From assembly GCF_014641075.1 (NCBI RefSeq), contig NZ_BMHP01000001.1, positions 1,426,001 to 1,490,000 of the forward strand: a stretch of 64,000 nucleotides of DNA. The letters run 5' to 3'. This DNA is from Paenibacillus nasutitermitis (GTDB taxonomy: Bacteria > Bacillota > Bacilli > Paenibacillales > Paenibacillaceae). The position numbers were made by a program, and so were the translations under genes. Shown piece after piece: positions 52,957 through 62,266 of this stretch (its first letter is position 1; each line of letters opens with the position of its first letter). The notes beneath the pieces are model-generated. The model ran no database searches. It was not told where the DNA came from and saw only the letters and a list, made by a program, of their open reading frames with translations.

Positions 52957-55900
52957 ATGGTTAAGCATTTAGCACGAAAAATAGTTTATATTTGTTTAGC
53001 TGTTCTTATGGCAGCGGGAGGTCTGCTTAGAAATCCCACGCCCACAACTGCAGCGGACGCCGAAGTGAATATAATGCACGATTCCGGATTTGAAAGCGGA
53101 ACGCTGGATTCATGGACCACGACTTCTGCGGAAGTAACCAACGTGCCCGCAAATGTCAGGTCGGGTACATATGCTGCTAAGATAACGCAATTAGGCGATC
53201 AGGTAAATCAGGCCGTAATGGGGTTATTACCAAATACGAAGTATAAAATGACTGGTTATGCAAAAACAGACAGTGGCGCAGTGTTTATTGGTGTTAATAG
53301 TTACGGTGGCGACATCCTGTCCGAAACGCTTGTCGGAAATAATTACACGCAAGGGACTGTCATCTTTACTACAGGCGAAACCAACACGTTCGCCCGTGTG
53401 TTCTGTTATAGACCGAGCGGAGATACGGGAAGCGCCTATTGCGACGATTTCTCGTTAGAAGAAGTAACCGATGTTGTGCCTGACGTACCTAACGTTTTCC
53501 CAATCGGTCTTTTTTGGCCACCCGGACCAGACGATACGACAGATGAAAGATATAAAGAAATGAGAGAGATGAATGCTAATTTTTTCATCGGAAACAATTA
53601 TGTCGTATCTCCGGGAATTAATGATAAAGCATTAAAGCTGGCAAAAGCCAACGATTTCAAAATCATTGTTAATGATAGCCGCTTCGCCGTTGACTTTTAC
53701 AATTCAACACAAGCTGTGGGAGGGGGAACCCTTGCAATCAGTGATTCTCAGCCGATCGGGCAGACGTTTAAGGTGAAGAGAGAGGATCTGGACACCGGCT
53801 GGTACATCGAAAGCGTAAAGCTCTTTGTCGATCCCACCTCAGCTTGGGATCCTGGTACTGCACTGACGCTTGCGATTTACGATAGTCCGGCTAAACAAAC
53901 TTTATTAAACAGCATTACGATAAATGCAAGAGATAGCTCATTTGCAATAGGGAATATACCGATAAGCTTAAACCAGTCTTATTATATGGAAGTTACGAGT
54001 AACAGCTCCACCCCTGTATTATTGTCTGCCAGCACCAATGATGTTTACAGTGATGGAGAGGCATATCTGAACGGTGCGTCGGGCAATGTTGATCTCATGT
54101 TTGATATTACCTACTTTCAGCTCGTCTATGCTGATGGCGCCAGACTGCGTCCATCTGATGCCAGCTTGGACGCAATCACCGAGGACTATAAGGATTACGA
54201 AGCGACAAAAGGTTATTATTTGCTTGATGAACCGAGCAGTCAATTTTATCCCAAGCTGCAGGAAGCAACTAGACGCTTAAAAGCAAATGATCCCGATCAT
54301 ATGGTGTTTGTGAATTTGTTGCCCAATTATGCAACCTCCGAACAACTCGGTTTCGCTGATTATACGACGAATGAACAATTAACAAACGAACAATCATTAG
54401 GGCAAACTTTCACAACGCTGCCAGGACAGACATATCTCTCTGCCATTCAGATTTGGGTCGATCACCAAACATGGAATCAAGGCAAGGAAGTGGACCTTAA
54501 ACTATGGGATTCTCCGGCAAAAACGAACCTGATTGCTAGTGGCAGCCGTATGGGGGCAAATACGGATTGGCCGCAGTTTAGTCTTCATACAGCTGTCCAG
54601 GAAAACACGCAGTATTATATGGAGTTGACTGTGGAGGGTACTGTTTCTATTGACGGAGTCGTCCGCTCGAATAATGGAGAGAGCTGGATCAACGACGGAA
54701 CGGCGTATAGGGATGGATCACCAATAGATGCTGACCTGTGGTTTACGATCGATCAGAACATTCAAGGCGGGACTTATGAGGATTATGTATACCGCTGGGC
54801 AAGCACCCAACCCGATATTCTCTCCTTTGATTTTTACCCTTTCGCCAGATGGGAGGAGTTTCGAACTGGTTACTATGCCAATCTCGAAATTATCCGCAAG
54901 CAGTCGCTATTAGCCAGAACTGATTTCTGGAGTTATATGCAATCAGTAGGGGATAACTGGCTGCGAGCTCCTAATGAATCCGAAATGCGTTACCAGGTCT
55001 TTACGAATCTGGTCTATGGGGCAAAAGGTTATATGTGGTACACCTACTTTACACCGCCTGGACATAATAATGGACTTATTCTGCCTGACGGCACCAAAAA
55101 CAACTCCTATTACTGGGCCAAGGATATAGATGCCCAAGTCCAATATCTCGGCTCGACGCTTATGAAGCTATCTTCAAATGCAGTTTATCATACCGGCAGC
55201 ACGATCCCTGATGGAACAACGGCGCTGCCTGCTCATTTTTTCTGGCAACAGGTTGGCGAACAACCTGTTGTTATCGGATATTTCACCCATGAGAACGGTC
55301 GGAAATATGTGATGGTTGTGAATCAGGACTTTAAAAACGCGCAGACATTGTCTTTTCAATTAGCGCCCGGAATTCAATCTGTGACGGAAGTTTCCAAAAC
55401 GACTGGGACAGAGGCTAGCACGAATTACAATGATACGACCAGATTGTTATCGGATCATTTCGAAGCGGGTGAAGGCAGATTGTATGCCTTGGATGCTTCG
55501 TTTAGCGATACGAGCACCACTTTAACAACTGAAGGAAGCTCGGTTCCTGCGGGGACAGAATTTAAAGTGAGCTACGGTTTAAGCAGTGTCAGCGAGGCAG
55601 TTTACGCGCAGGATATCCAATTGGCTTATGATTCTGCTGTCATGGAATTTGTATCCGCAAGGTCCTTAATAGAAGATATTGCAATTGTAGAAGTTGTCAA
55701 AGAGCCTGAGGGTAAGCTGCGGTTAATTGTGGCCAGTCAAGGCTCGGAGCATGCAATCACAGGCAACGCCCAAGTGGTAGAGCTAACATTCAGAGCGAAT
55801 AATATTTCACAAACGGCAGAAAGTGTAATCTCGATTACGAGCGCAGCTCTTGGAAATGACCAAGGAAACGAAACACTTGCCGCTTTGTCATCCATCAGTA

Positions 55901-56112
55901 TTCAGGTTACGTCAGGAAGCACGGGCGGAAACAGCACTGACATCAATCAAGATGGAAAAGTTACGATAGGCGATTTGTCCATCATGGCAGCTCATTACGG
56001 TAAAGACAGCAGCAGCCCGGACTGGCAGCAAGTGAAGAAAGCGGATATTAATGGAGATGACAAAATCGACATCCTCGATCTCGCAGCGGTTGCCAAGAAG
56101 ATATTGGAGTAA
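52957..56112 (+). CDS. Secreted glycosidase-like protein with cohesin and dockerin domains
   Basis: A 1051-residue exported protein. I chose ATG 52957 behind GAGGAGG. Signal peptide 1-32; CBM_4_9-like module about 40-165 (DSGFESGTLDSWTT). The catalytic-like region has PIGLFWPPGP and Asp424-Glu425 in YLLDEPSS, interrupted by two beta modules (QPIGQTFKV, QSLGQTFTT), and VYGAKGYMWYTYF late in the barrel. A cohesin-like domain (about 850-980) is followed by a type I dockerin whose two calcium loops are DINQDGKVTIGDL (995) and DINGDDKIDILDL (1030). It shares the LDEP motif with the DUF4091 enzyme upstream. The dockerin should bind a cohesin, possibly the one on the next gene product. Confidence 0.88.
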   Translation: MVKHLARKIVYICLAVLMAAGGLLRNPTPTTAADAEVNIMHDSGFESGTLDSWTTTSAEVTNVPANVRSGTYAAKITQLGDQVNQAVMGLLPNTKYKMTGYAKTDSGAVFIGVNSYGGDILSETLVGNNYTQGTVIFTTGETNTFARVFCYRPSGDTGSAYCDDFSLEEVTDVVPDVPNVFPIGLFWPPGPDDTTDERYKEMREMNANFFIGNNYVVSPGINDKALKLAKANDFKIIVNDSRFAVDFYNSTQAVGGGTLAISDSQPIGQTFKVKREDLDTGWYIESVKLFVDPTSAWDPGTALTLAIYDSPAKQTLLNSITINARDSSFAIGNIPISLNQSYYMEVTSNSSTPVLLSASTNDVYSDGEAYLNGASGNVDLMFDITYFQLVYADGARLRPSDASLDAITEDYKDYEATKGYYLLDEPSSQFYPKLQEATRRLKANDPDHMVFVNLLPNYATSEQLGFADYTTNEQLTNEQSLGQTFTTLPGQTYLSAIQIWVDHQTWNQGKEVDLKLWDSPAKTNLIASGSRMGANTDWPQFSLHTAVQENTQYYMELTVEGTVSIDGVVRSNNGESWINDGTAYRDGSPIDADLWFTIDQNIQGGTYEDYVYRWASTQPDILSFDFYPFARWEEFRTGYYANLEIIRKQSLLARTDFWSYMQSVGDNWLRAPNESEMRYQVFTNLVYGAKGYMWYTYFTPPGHNNGLILPDGTKNNSYYWAKDIDAQVQYLGSTLMKLSSNAVYHTGSTIPDGTTALPAHFFWQQVGEQPVVIGYFTHENGRKYVMVVNQDFKNAQTLSFQLAPGIQSVTEVSKTTGTEASTNYNDTTRLLSDHFEAGEGRLYALDASFSDTSTTLTTEGSSVPAGTEFKVSYGLSSVSEAVYAQDIQLAYDSAVMEFVSARSLIEDIAIVEVVKEPEGKLRLIVASQGSEHAITGNAQVVELTFRANNISQTAESVISITSAALGNDQGNETLAALSSISIQVTSGSTGGNSTDINQDGKVTIGDLSIMAAHYGKDSSSPDWQQVKKADINGDDKIDILDLAAVAKKILE

Positions 56113-56119
56113 TCGAAGG

Positions 56120-56158
56120 AATAAACAGGGAGGAGACTGCTCCTTCCTGTTTATTCTA
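56120..56158 (+). terminator. Hairpin between dockerin and SLH genes
   Basis: AATAAACAGG pairs perfectly with CCTGTTTATT, with a short T tract. Probably a partial terminator that sets the ratio of enzyme to surface anchor. Confidence 0.6.
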
Positions 56159-56196
56159 AAACAACGTGACCGTTCTCTCATCGAAAGGATGATACG

Positions 56197-57219
56197 ATGA
56201 ATCGTAAAATGATGACTTACCTGTTGCTATTTCTACTCTGTTATCCGTTGGCGCTACCTGCTGCCACCTATGCCGAGCAGGCACCATCATTTCTAATAGC
56301 TGCTCATAAACTTGCTGATGGTAAAGTTATCGTTACTATGAGCGGTAAAAATATGGAGGATTTATATGGCTATGAGGCCAGATTTACGTTTGATCCCGAC
56401 CTGATAGAGCTTGTGGATGCCACTTCAAGTCTGGACGGATTTTCTGTATCGCCTATTATCAAGAACAACGAGATCATCATTGCTCATACCAAAATCGGAA
56501 ATGTAAGCGGAGATCACGGGGATATTTCCATCGGCAGCCTGACATTCAAGATTAAACATCACGGGACCTCGACCGTCAGGTGGGAATCCATGAAGGTGGT
56601 CGACCATCATTTATCGAATCAATCGTTTTCCTTAGGAAAGGGCATCACTGTGACAAAGTTTTTTTTAGATTTGGAAGGCCATTGGGCCCAGGCAGATATA
56701 GAACTGCTCGCTTCCAAAAACATCGTCAAAGGAGTGGACGAAGATCATTTTATACCGAATGCGAAGGTAACAAGAGCACAGTTTACGGCGCTAATTGCTA
56801 GAGCTCTGAATTTGAAAGCGGGTTCGAATCAAAGTCCGTTTACTGATGTTGCGCCTGGTGCTTGGTATGAGAATGAAGTGAAAAGCGCCTATTCAATAGG
56901 CATTATCCGGGGAATTACAGAAACGAGCTTTGCTCCGGAAAAGAACATCACAAGGGAAGAAATGGCCGTAATGATTGTTAGAGCGAGAAACTATGCTTCA
57001 GATTCTGCATTAAGAGACCCTGGCGGTGCCGACTCGGTTATGACTTTCGCTGATTCGGAAAACATAAGCGAGTGGGCCAAAAAGGAAATCCAATTCGCTG
57101 TCGGTTTAGGAATCGTGAATGGTAGAACGAAGACTAGGTTTGTTCCCCGGGATCAGGCGACAAGGGCGGAAGCAGCGACAGTGATTAGAAGGTTATTGAC
57201 TTCGTTAAGCCTTCTATGA
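56197..57219 (+). CDS. Cohesin-like protein with three SLH domains (surface anchor)
   Basis: A 340-residue exported protein: signal peptide 1-26 (cut near TYAEQA), then a cohesin-like beta-sandwich (about 30-150; GYEARFTFDPDLIELVDATS, GSLTFKIK). Three S-layer-homology domains follow (about 155-205, FLDLEGHWAQADIELL; 213-265, PFTDVAPGAWYENEV; 283-335, TFADSENISEWAKKEI). SLH domains bind pyruvylated wall polymer, so the cohesin would be displayed on the cell surface. It follows the dockerin enzyme by 84 bases. Binding between the two is inference from domain types. Start: ATG behind GAAAGGATG. Confidence 0.88.
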   Translation: MNRKMMTYLLLFLLCYPLALPAATYAEQAPSFLIAAHKLADGKVIVTMSGKNMEDLYGYEARFTFDPDLIELVDATSSLDGFSVSPIIKNNEIIIAHTKIGNVSGDHGDISIGSLTFKIKHHGTSTVRWESMKVVDHHLSNQSFSLGKGITVTKFFLDLEGHWAQADIELLASKNIVKGVDEDHFIPNAKVTRAQFTALIARALNLKAGSNQSPFTDVAPGAWYENEVKSAYSIGIIRGITETSFAPEKNITREEMAVMIVRARNYASDSALRDPGGADSVMTFADSENISEWAKKEIQFAVGLGIVNGRTKTRFVPRDQATRAEAATVIRRLLTSLSLL

Positions 57220-57250
57220 TAAGCGTGATGAAACGGGGCAATATACGCAG

Positions 57251-57282
57251 AAAACAGGTGATTCACCCTACCTGTTTTTTCG
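57251..57282 (+). terminator. Terminator after the SLH gene
   Basis: AAAACAGGT pairs with ACCTGTTTT, followed by a T run. Confidence 0.85.
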
Positions 57283-57374
57283 TTTTTGTTGAACGATTAT
57301 GACTGGAATAATTTTATTCAATATCGGAATTGGAGTGAAAGCCATTGTTTTATACGATTCAAAGGAACATGATA

Positions 57375-59042
57375 ATGAGTCTATGGAAAGTATTTGCATC
57401 CAAGCTCTTTAATAAAATGATTCTCTTATACTCTATATTGACCTTACTCCCACTGATCCTCGTGATTAGTGTCTTTTATTATAAGTCATCTGCAATATTG
57501 GAGACGAATATCACCGATTCGAAAAAACAATCACTGGTAGAGATGGTCGATAAAATAGATGGATATTTACGAGAGGTTGCTCTCCAAGCTGCACAGATAC
57601 AAAAGGATGATCTTATTGCAACCGCTTTACGAGTAGATTATGCGACGAATGAGGAAAATCGAGAGAGCTTTTCGAGTAGAGGAAGCCGAGTTAATGAACG
57701 GCTATCCGAGTTGATATTAAGAAGCGAATTTATTGATGCAATATACTTGGTTAACGCAAATCAAGAAGTTTATTATGCCGATAAAGAATACAAGTTTGAG
57801 TCTAATCTTGCTTTGGAGGCCATGGCGCGCGAGAAGCCTGAGACTTTCGTATGGGCTCCCTTTAACGATCATAATCGGTTGGTTGGCGCAAAGGAAATTA
57901 TTCATGAACCTACTGGAAAAAGAATCGGTTTATTGATCGTTATGTTAAACCCGGAGAGGGTAGCAATGACTTATTCAACTTACGGCAGCCAAGAGTTCTT
58001 TATAACGAACATCAGTGGGCTGATCCTTTCCAATTCGGATCAACAACTAACAGGCACCCGTTTGCGTCACCCGGATACAAAGAATACAGTCGTATTGGAA
58101 AGAGTATCAGCGTATTCGGACTTTCGCTTTATCAGTCTTTTTTCAAAAGCGAACTTCAATCAAGAAATGAATAGTTTGGCTTTTTTTGCACTGTTGATTA
58201 CAGCGGCAACATGGCTTCTTGTTCTTATTCTGACCATTATCCTATTGCGCCGTGTGACCACGCCGATTGCGAGATTAAGTCGTTTGATGGGGAAAGCGCA
58301 GAAGGAGGTTTACGAAAAGATAGATAATATTAAAACCATTGATGAAGTCGGCCGACTCTGCGTCAGCTTTAATCATCTCATTACGGATATACAAAACTTG
58401 ATCGAAAAGGTTTACAAGGTTGAACTGCTGAACAAAGAAGCCGAGCTCAAAATGATTAAAGCCCAGATCAATCCTCATATTCTATACAACACGCTGGAAT
58501 CCGTCAATATCATGGCCAAAGAGCTTGGTTCTACGGCTATACCGGACATGATCCGATTACTAGCTGCGATTTTTCGCTTTTCAATCTCGCCAGGAAGTGA
58601 CTTGATTCCTTTGAAGAATGAGCTTCAATTCGTATTGTACTATTTACAGCTGGCTAAATATCGATATAAGGAACGTTTGACTTGGACAATCGACGTTTCA
58701 GATGAGCTGCAGCAGGTTATTGTGCCGAAGCTCATTTTACAGCCACTTGTGGAAAACGCCATTATTCATGGAATTGACCAGATCGAGGAACAAGGCAATA
58801 TTAAGATTCGCGTTTATTTATACGAATACGACTTGATTGTCGAAATACAAGATAATGGAGCGGGACTGAAACTGTCATCCAAGGATCATCAAAGCTCAGG
58901 AATTGGCTTAAATAATGTGAAGCAACGGATTCAGCTGCTGTACGGCAAAAGATATGGGTTATCGATAGAGCCGGCAGCAGACTGCGGGACGATCGTACGA
59001 CTACGCTTGCCTATCAATATAATGAAGGGTGAAGAAAGTTAA
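57375..59042 (+). CDS. YesM-type sensor histidine kinase
   Basis: About 555 residues. ATG 57375 lies eight bases after AAAGGA; a TTG at 57345 behind GGAGTGA is an alternative. Two membrane segments (about 12-35 and 280-302) enclose an extracellular sensor. HAMP follows, then His368 in AQINPHILYNTLESV, an N box in VENAIIHGI, and the ATP lid DNGAGL with SSGIGLNNV. The stop overlaps the response-regulator start by one base. It is the cognate sensor of the regulator encoded next and probably detects the substrate of the dockerin/importer system. Confidence 0.93.
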   Translation: MSLWKVFASKLFNKMILLYSILTLLPLILVISVFYYKSSAILETNITDSKKQSLVEMVDKIDGYLREVALQAAQIQKDDLIATALRVDYATNEENRESFSSRGSRVNERLSELILRSEFIDAIYLVNANQEVYYADKEYKFESNLALEAMAREKPETFVWAPFNDHNRLVGAKEIIHEPTGKRIGLLIVMLNPERVAMTYSTYGSQEFFITNISGLILSNSDQQLTGTRLRHPDTKNTVVLERVSAYSDFRFISLFSKANFNQEMNSLAFFALLITAATWLLVLILTIILLRRVTTPIARLSRLMGKAQKEVYEKIDNIKTIDEVGRLCVSFNHLITDIQNLIEKVYKVELLNKEAELKMIKAQINPHILYNTLESVNIMAKELGSTAIPDMIRLLAAIFRFSISPGSDLIPLKNELQFVLYYLQLAKYRYKERLTWTIDVSDELQQVIVPKLILQPLVENAIIHGIDQIEEQGNIKIRVYLYEYDLIVEIQDNGAGLKLSSKDHQSSGIGLNNVKQRIQLLYGKRYGLSIEPAADCGTIVRLRLPINIMKGEES

Positions 59043-60592
59043 TGAAAATAATGATTGTAGATGATGAAGAGCTAATTCGAAATCACCTTGCCAATTTAAC
59101 AGAATGGGGCGATATAGGCTGTCAAATAACAAGTGTTGCAGCCAACGGAGTCGAAGCGCTTAAGCGGATTCCAGTGGATAAACCGGATCTCATTATTACC
59201 GATATCCGGATGCCCTTAATGAATGGCATTCAATTAGCAGAGCAAATTAAAGTAAGATTTTCACACATCCGTTTTCTCTTTTTGACTGCATTTAGCGATT
59301 TTCAGTACGCGCAGCATGCGGTAAAACTTGGAGCGGCAGATTTTATCCTTAAGCCCATTCAGAATGCGGAGCTGCTGCACGCCGTCGATTTAATTGTACA
59401 AGGAGAAGCGCGCATAAGCAGGGAGGATCGATTCAAGCAAGAGAAAGTCATCCAAGCTATGCTTAGCCCAATCGCTAAAGTGTCGGATAAATATGAAGTT
59501 GCCCTTGAGAACAGGTTGGAAGACCGTGAGACCATCGTCATCTGTGTTGTAATCGATAATGCGGATGTTCTAAAAGAGACTGGAGAAGTTTATTCGTTGT
59601 TTGCTCTAAGGGAAGCCGTCACACAAATTCTTCATTATAATCCCTATAGCTATTGGGATTATTCGGACAGCAAGGGATTGTATCTCATCTTGTTTAAGCC
59701 GCATGGCGATCTGTGGGAAATGCGCGCGGATAGCATGAAAATGGCTGGTGATATGCTTGAGCGTTGCAAAGATTCGTTTCCATTTACAGTATCCATCTGT
59801 ATCAGTAAAGTAAAATCTTCCCTTGTGTATTTGGATCAAGCCTGGAAAGAAATTAAGGATTGCTTGGACTATCGGATGCTGCTGGGCAAGGGCTCGATCA
59901 TTTCTAATGATGCGCTTCCCAATCTCGTGAAGGGCAACATTAACGGAGCGGAAGACCAGCTTAATGAGTTAACAGTTATGTTACGTAAAGGGGAAAAAGA
60001 AAAAGTGCCTTCTTATTTACTTTCCATATCGAGGGAGATGATGGGTAAAGGACTGACAAAAACCAATATACATACTTTTGCGCTGCAAGTTGTTCAAAAA
60101 GTAGAAATGCTATTGTTGGAATACAATTTGCGAATTCCGGAAGAAATTCAATTACATACGCGTAAGACCATTTTATCATTTGATATATTGTTTGATTTAA
60201 TGGTATTTCTGGAGCAGTGGGTGGAAGAAGCTGCAGATCGGATTATCGCAATCAGCCAAAGTCAATCTGTGAATGGGCTGGTCAAAGAAATTTGTACCTA
60301 TTTACGAAGCAAGTCTGCCGAAGACATGACATTGGAGAGACTGGCAAATGAATTTCATATGAACCATTCTTATCTCAGTCGGCTGATTAAAAAAGAGACC
60401 GGTCAAAATTTCCGTGATTTAATCTGGTCTTACCGAATTGAAGACGCAAAACGAATGCTGCTTGAAACGAGACTGAAGGCAAATGAAATTGCATATGAGG
60501 TCGGATTTAAGGATCCGGCGCATTTTAGCCTATTATTCAAAAAACATGTGGGCTTGAGTCCGATGAATTACCGCGAACAAATCAAATCATAG
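59042..60592 (+). CDS. YesN-type response regulator (receiver + AraC HTH)
   Basis: A 516-residue regulator. Receiver: VDDEEL acidic pair, phosphoacceptor Asp54 in IITDIRMPLMNG, FLTAFSDF and ILKPI with the conserved Lys. C terminus: AraC double HTH (MTLERLANEFHMNHSYLSRLIKK, ANEIAYEVGFKDPAHFSLLFKK). It is flanked by operator copies B (upstream operon) and C (directly after its stop), so it is the best candidate for the protein that binds the GTCAAYTRCAG tandem. The membrane AraC protein at 46768 is the rival candidate. Confidence 0.93.
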   Translation: MKIMIVDDEELIRNHLANLTEWGDIGCQITSVAANGVEALKRIPVDKPDLIITDIRMPLMNGIQLAEQIKVRFSHIRFLFLTAFSDFQYAQHAVKLGAADFILKPIQNAELLHAVDLIVQGEARISREDRFKQEKVIQAMLSPIAKVSDKYEVALENRLEDRETIVICVVIDNADVLKETGEVYSLFALREAVTQILHYNPYSYWDYSDSKGLYLILFKPHGDLWEMRADSMKMAGDMLERCKDSFPFTVSICISKVKSSLVYLDQAWKEIKDCLDYRMLLGKGSIISNDALPNLVKGNINGAEDQLNELTVMLRKGEKEKVPSYLLSISREMMGKGLTKTNIHTFALQVVQKVEMLLLEYNLRIPEEIQLHTRKTILSFDILFDLMVFLEQWVEEAADRIIAISQSQSVNGLVKEICTYLRSKSAEDMTLERLANEFHMNHSYLSRLIKKETGQNFRDLIWSYRIEDAKRMLLETRLKANEIAYEVGFKDPAHFSLLFKKHVGLSPMNYREQIKS

Positions 60593-60608
60593 TGCGCACA
60601 ACAAACTG

Positions 60609-60671
60609 GTCAACTACAGCAAAGCAATGTCAATTGCAGTTATTCGGCGCATTATGACAGAAAGCTATAAT
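60609..60671 (+). promoter_or_regulatory. Tandem GTCAAYTRCAG operator, copy C, with -10 box
   Basis: GTCAACTACAG (60609) and GTCAATTGCAG (60629), 20 bp apart, with a perfect TATAAT (60666-60671) 37 bp after the second. The bases between half-sites (CAAAGCAAT) also resemble those in copy A. It controls the last importer operon. Confidence 0.78.
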
Positions 60672-60715
60672 TGGACTTAGTAATGGAGTCATATTGAAAA
60701 CAGGGGGAACGAAGA

Positions 60716-62197
60716 ATGGGGAAGTGTAGCCTGAGCAGATTCGCGTCTGCATCTGTTTTATCCTTATTGTTATTGATTTCAGCGTGTTCAAGCAACAATT
60801 CAAAAGCAGATCCTACATTACCGGCATCATCGGTTGCACCATCTGAGACGGGGCAAGTGTCAACCGCGCCAGACACACCGACCAAGGACATGACGATCAA
60901 GTTTGACCCGCAAGGTTATTTGCCGCGAGAAAGTACGACGAAGGATCCGGCTGTGCACAAAGTAATGCAGGAGTTGGCAGATGAATATACGAAATTGAAG
61001 CCAAACATCAAGATTGAGTTTGTTGAAGTGACGGCGCCTGACCGCAAGGCTTGGCTGCAAGCAAGAATGCTTAGCAAGGATGCACCGGATATTTTCTGGA
61101 CGAATTTCGAGGAAACGTGGACCAATTATCAGAAAGGTTGGTTTCTACAGATGGACCCTTGGCTAAATAAACCGAATCCGTACAATGATAATCAGATTTG
61201 GAAGGATACATTTGTGCCGGGCATTATTGACGCAGTAAGAGCTCCGGACGGAAATGCATACACCATTCCCGGGGACGGTGTAGCGATAGGTATATATTAC
61301 AACAAGACAATCTTCGATAAGCTGAGCTTAACCGTGCCGACAACATGGACTGAATTCATCGAAGTCCAGGAGAAAATTAAAGCTTCCGGTGTCATTCCGA
61401 TGGCCTTTAGTACAGAATCTGCTTCTTCCGGTCCTTGGGCCGATACGATCATGCATAGCGAATTTATGCTCGACAAAATGAATGATATTGATGCTAGTGG
61501 AAATGGCAGATTAGAGCCAAATGAGCTCGTCAAAGCAATCAAGGAAGGAAAGTTCCCGCTTAAAGAAGCCGTCAAGCAAGAGTATTTGTTAATGAAGGAA
61601 TGGTCACAGCAATGGCCAAAAGGCTTTAATGCGCAAATCGATGAAGAACAGTTGTTTGAATCCGGAAAGGCTGCCATGTGGATGGCTGGAAATGCATATT
61701 CAGATTACTTGAACAAGTCGGATTTCGGATTTGATTACGGCGTGTTTAGTTTCCCGGCAATTACACAAGATGTTGCATCTGCAGCATCGGGCAAGGCAAC
61801 CAAAATTTACGGTCCATGGGGGCCGGCACAGTGGTTGGTACCTGGTTATTTGAATCAAGAAGATCCGGAAAAAGTGACCGCTATTATGGATTTTCTAATG
61901 TTTCTTGGCAGTCCTGATAATATGACACGAATTTCGGCAGAAGGCTTGACTATTCCAAACATTGTTGGGGCAGTAACTCCTGAGGGTCAGGAGCCTTTTG
62001 TAAATGATATCCCACTCACAATTATGCAGGGCTATCATGCACTCCTTGATGCGCCGTTCAAAGATAAAATGAAAGCAGCAATACAGCTCTACCTTAATGG
62101 AGATTGGACCATTGATAAGTTCACCGATGAAGTCATGAAATATTATAAAGAAGCTGCTGATCGTATGGCAGAGGCGAATCCAGACTGGTTGAAATAA
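60716..62197 (+). CDS. ABC sugar-binding lipoprotein (family 1)
   Basis: A 493-residue lipoprotein with lipobox ISAC (Cys24) and a Ser/Pro-rich linker. Start: ATG behind AGGGGGAACG. Mature domain: LADEYTKLKPNIKIEFVEV, APDIFWTNFEETW, YTIPGDGVAIGIYYNKTIFDKL and AAMWMAGNAYSDYL. It opens the third importer operon, under operator C. Its place in the regulon suggests that it binds the product released by the surface dockerin enzyme. Confidence 0.93.
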   Translation: MGKCSLSRFASASVLSLLLLISACSSNNSKADPTLPASSVAPSETGQVSTAPDTPTKDMTIKFDPQGYLPRESTTKDPAVHKVMQELADEYTKLKPNIKIEFVEVTAPDRKAWLQARMLSKDAPDIFWTNFEETWTNYQKGWFLQMDPWLNKPNPYNDNQIWKDTFVPGIIDAVRAPDGNAYTIPGDGVAIGIYYNKTIFDKLSLTVPTTWTEFIEVQEKIKASGVIPMAFSTESASSGPWADTIMHSEFMLDKMNDIDASGNGRLEPNELVKAIKEGKFPLKEAVKQEYLLMKEWSQQWPKGFNAQIDEEQLFESGKAAMWMAGNAYSDYLNKSDFGFDYGVFSFPAITQDVASAASGKATKIYGPWGPAQWLVPGYLNQEDPEKVTAIMDFLMFLGSPDNMTRISAEGLTIPNIVGAVTPEGQEPFVNDIPLTIMQGYHALLDAPFKDKMKAAIQLYLNGDWTIDKFTDEVMKYYKEAADRMAEANPDWLK

Positions 62198-62210
62198 TCC
62201 TATCCATAAT

Positions 62211-62240
62211 AGGGGGCTTCTCCAGGGAGGCCCCTTTATT
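62211..62240 (+). terminator. Hairpin between binding-protein and permease genes
   Basis: AGGGGGC pairs with GCCCCT-type arm across CTTCTCCAGGGAG, followed by TTATT. As after the first binding-protein gene, it probably lowers permease transcription. Confidence 0.6.
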
Positions 62241-62266
62241 CATTATACAGGAATGGGAGATGACAG

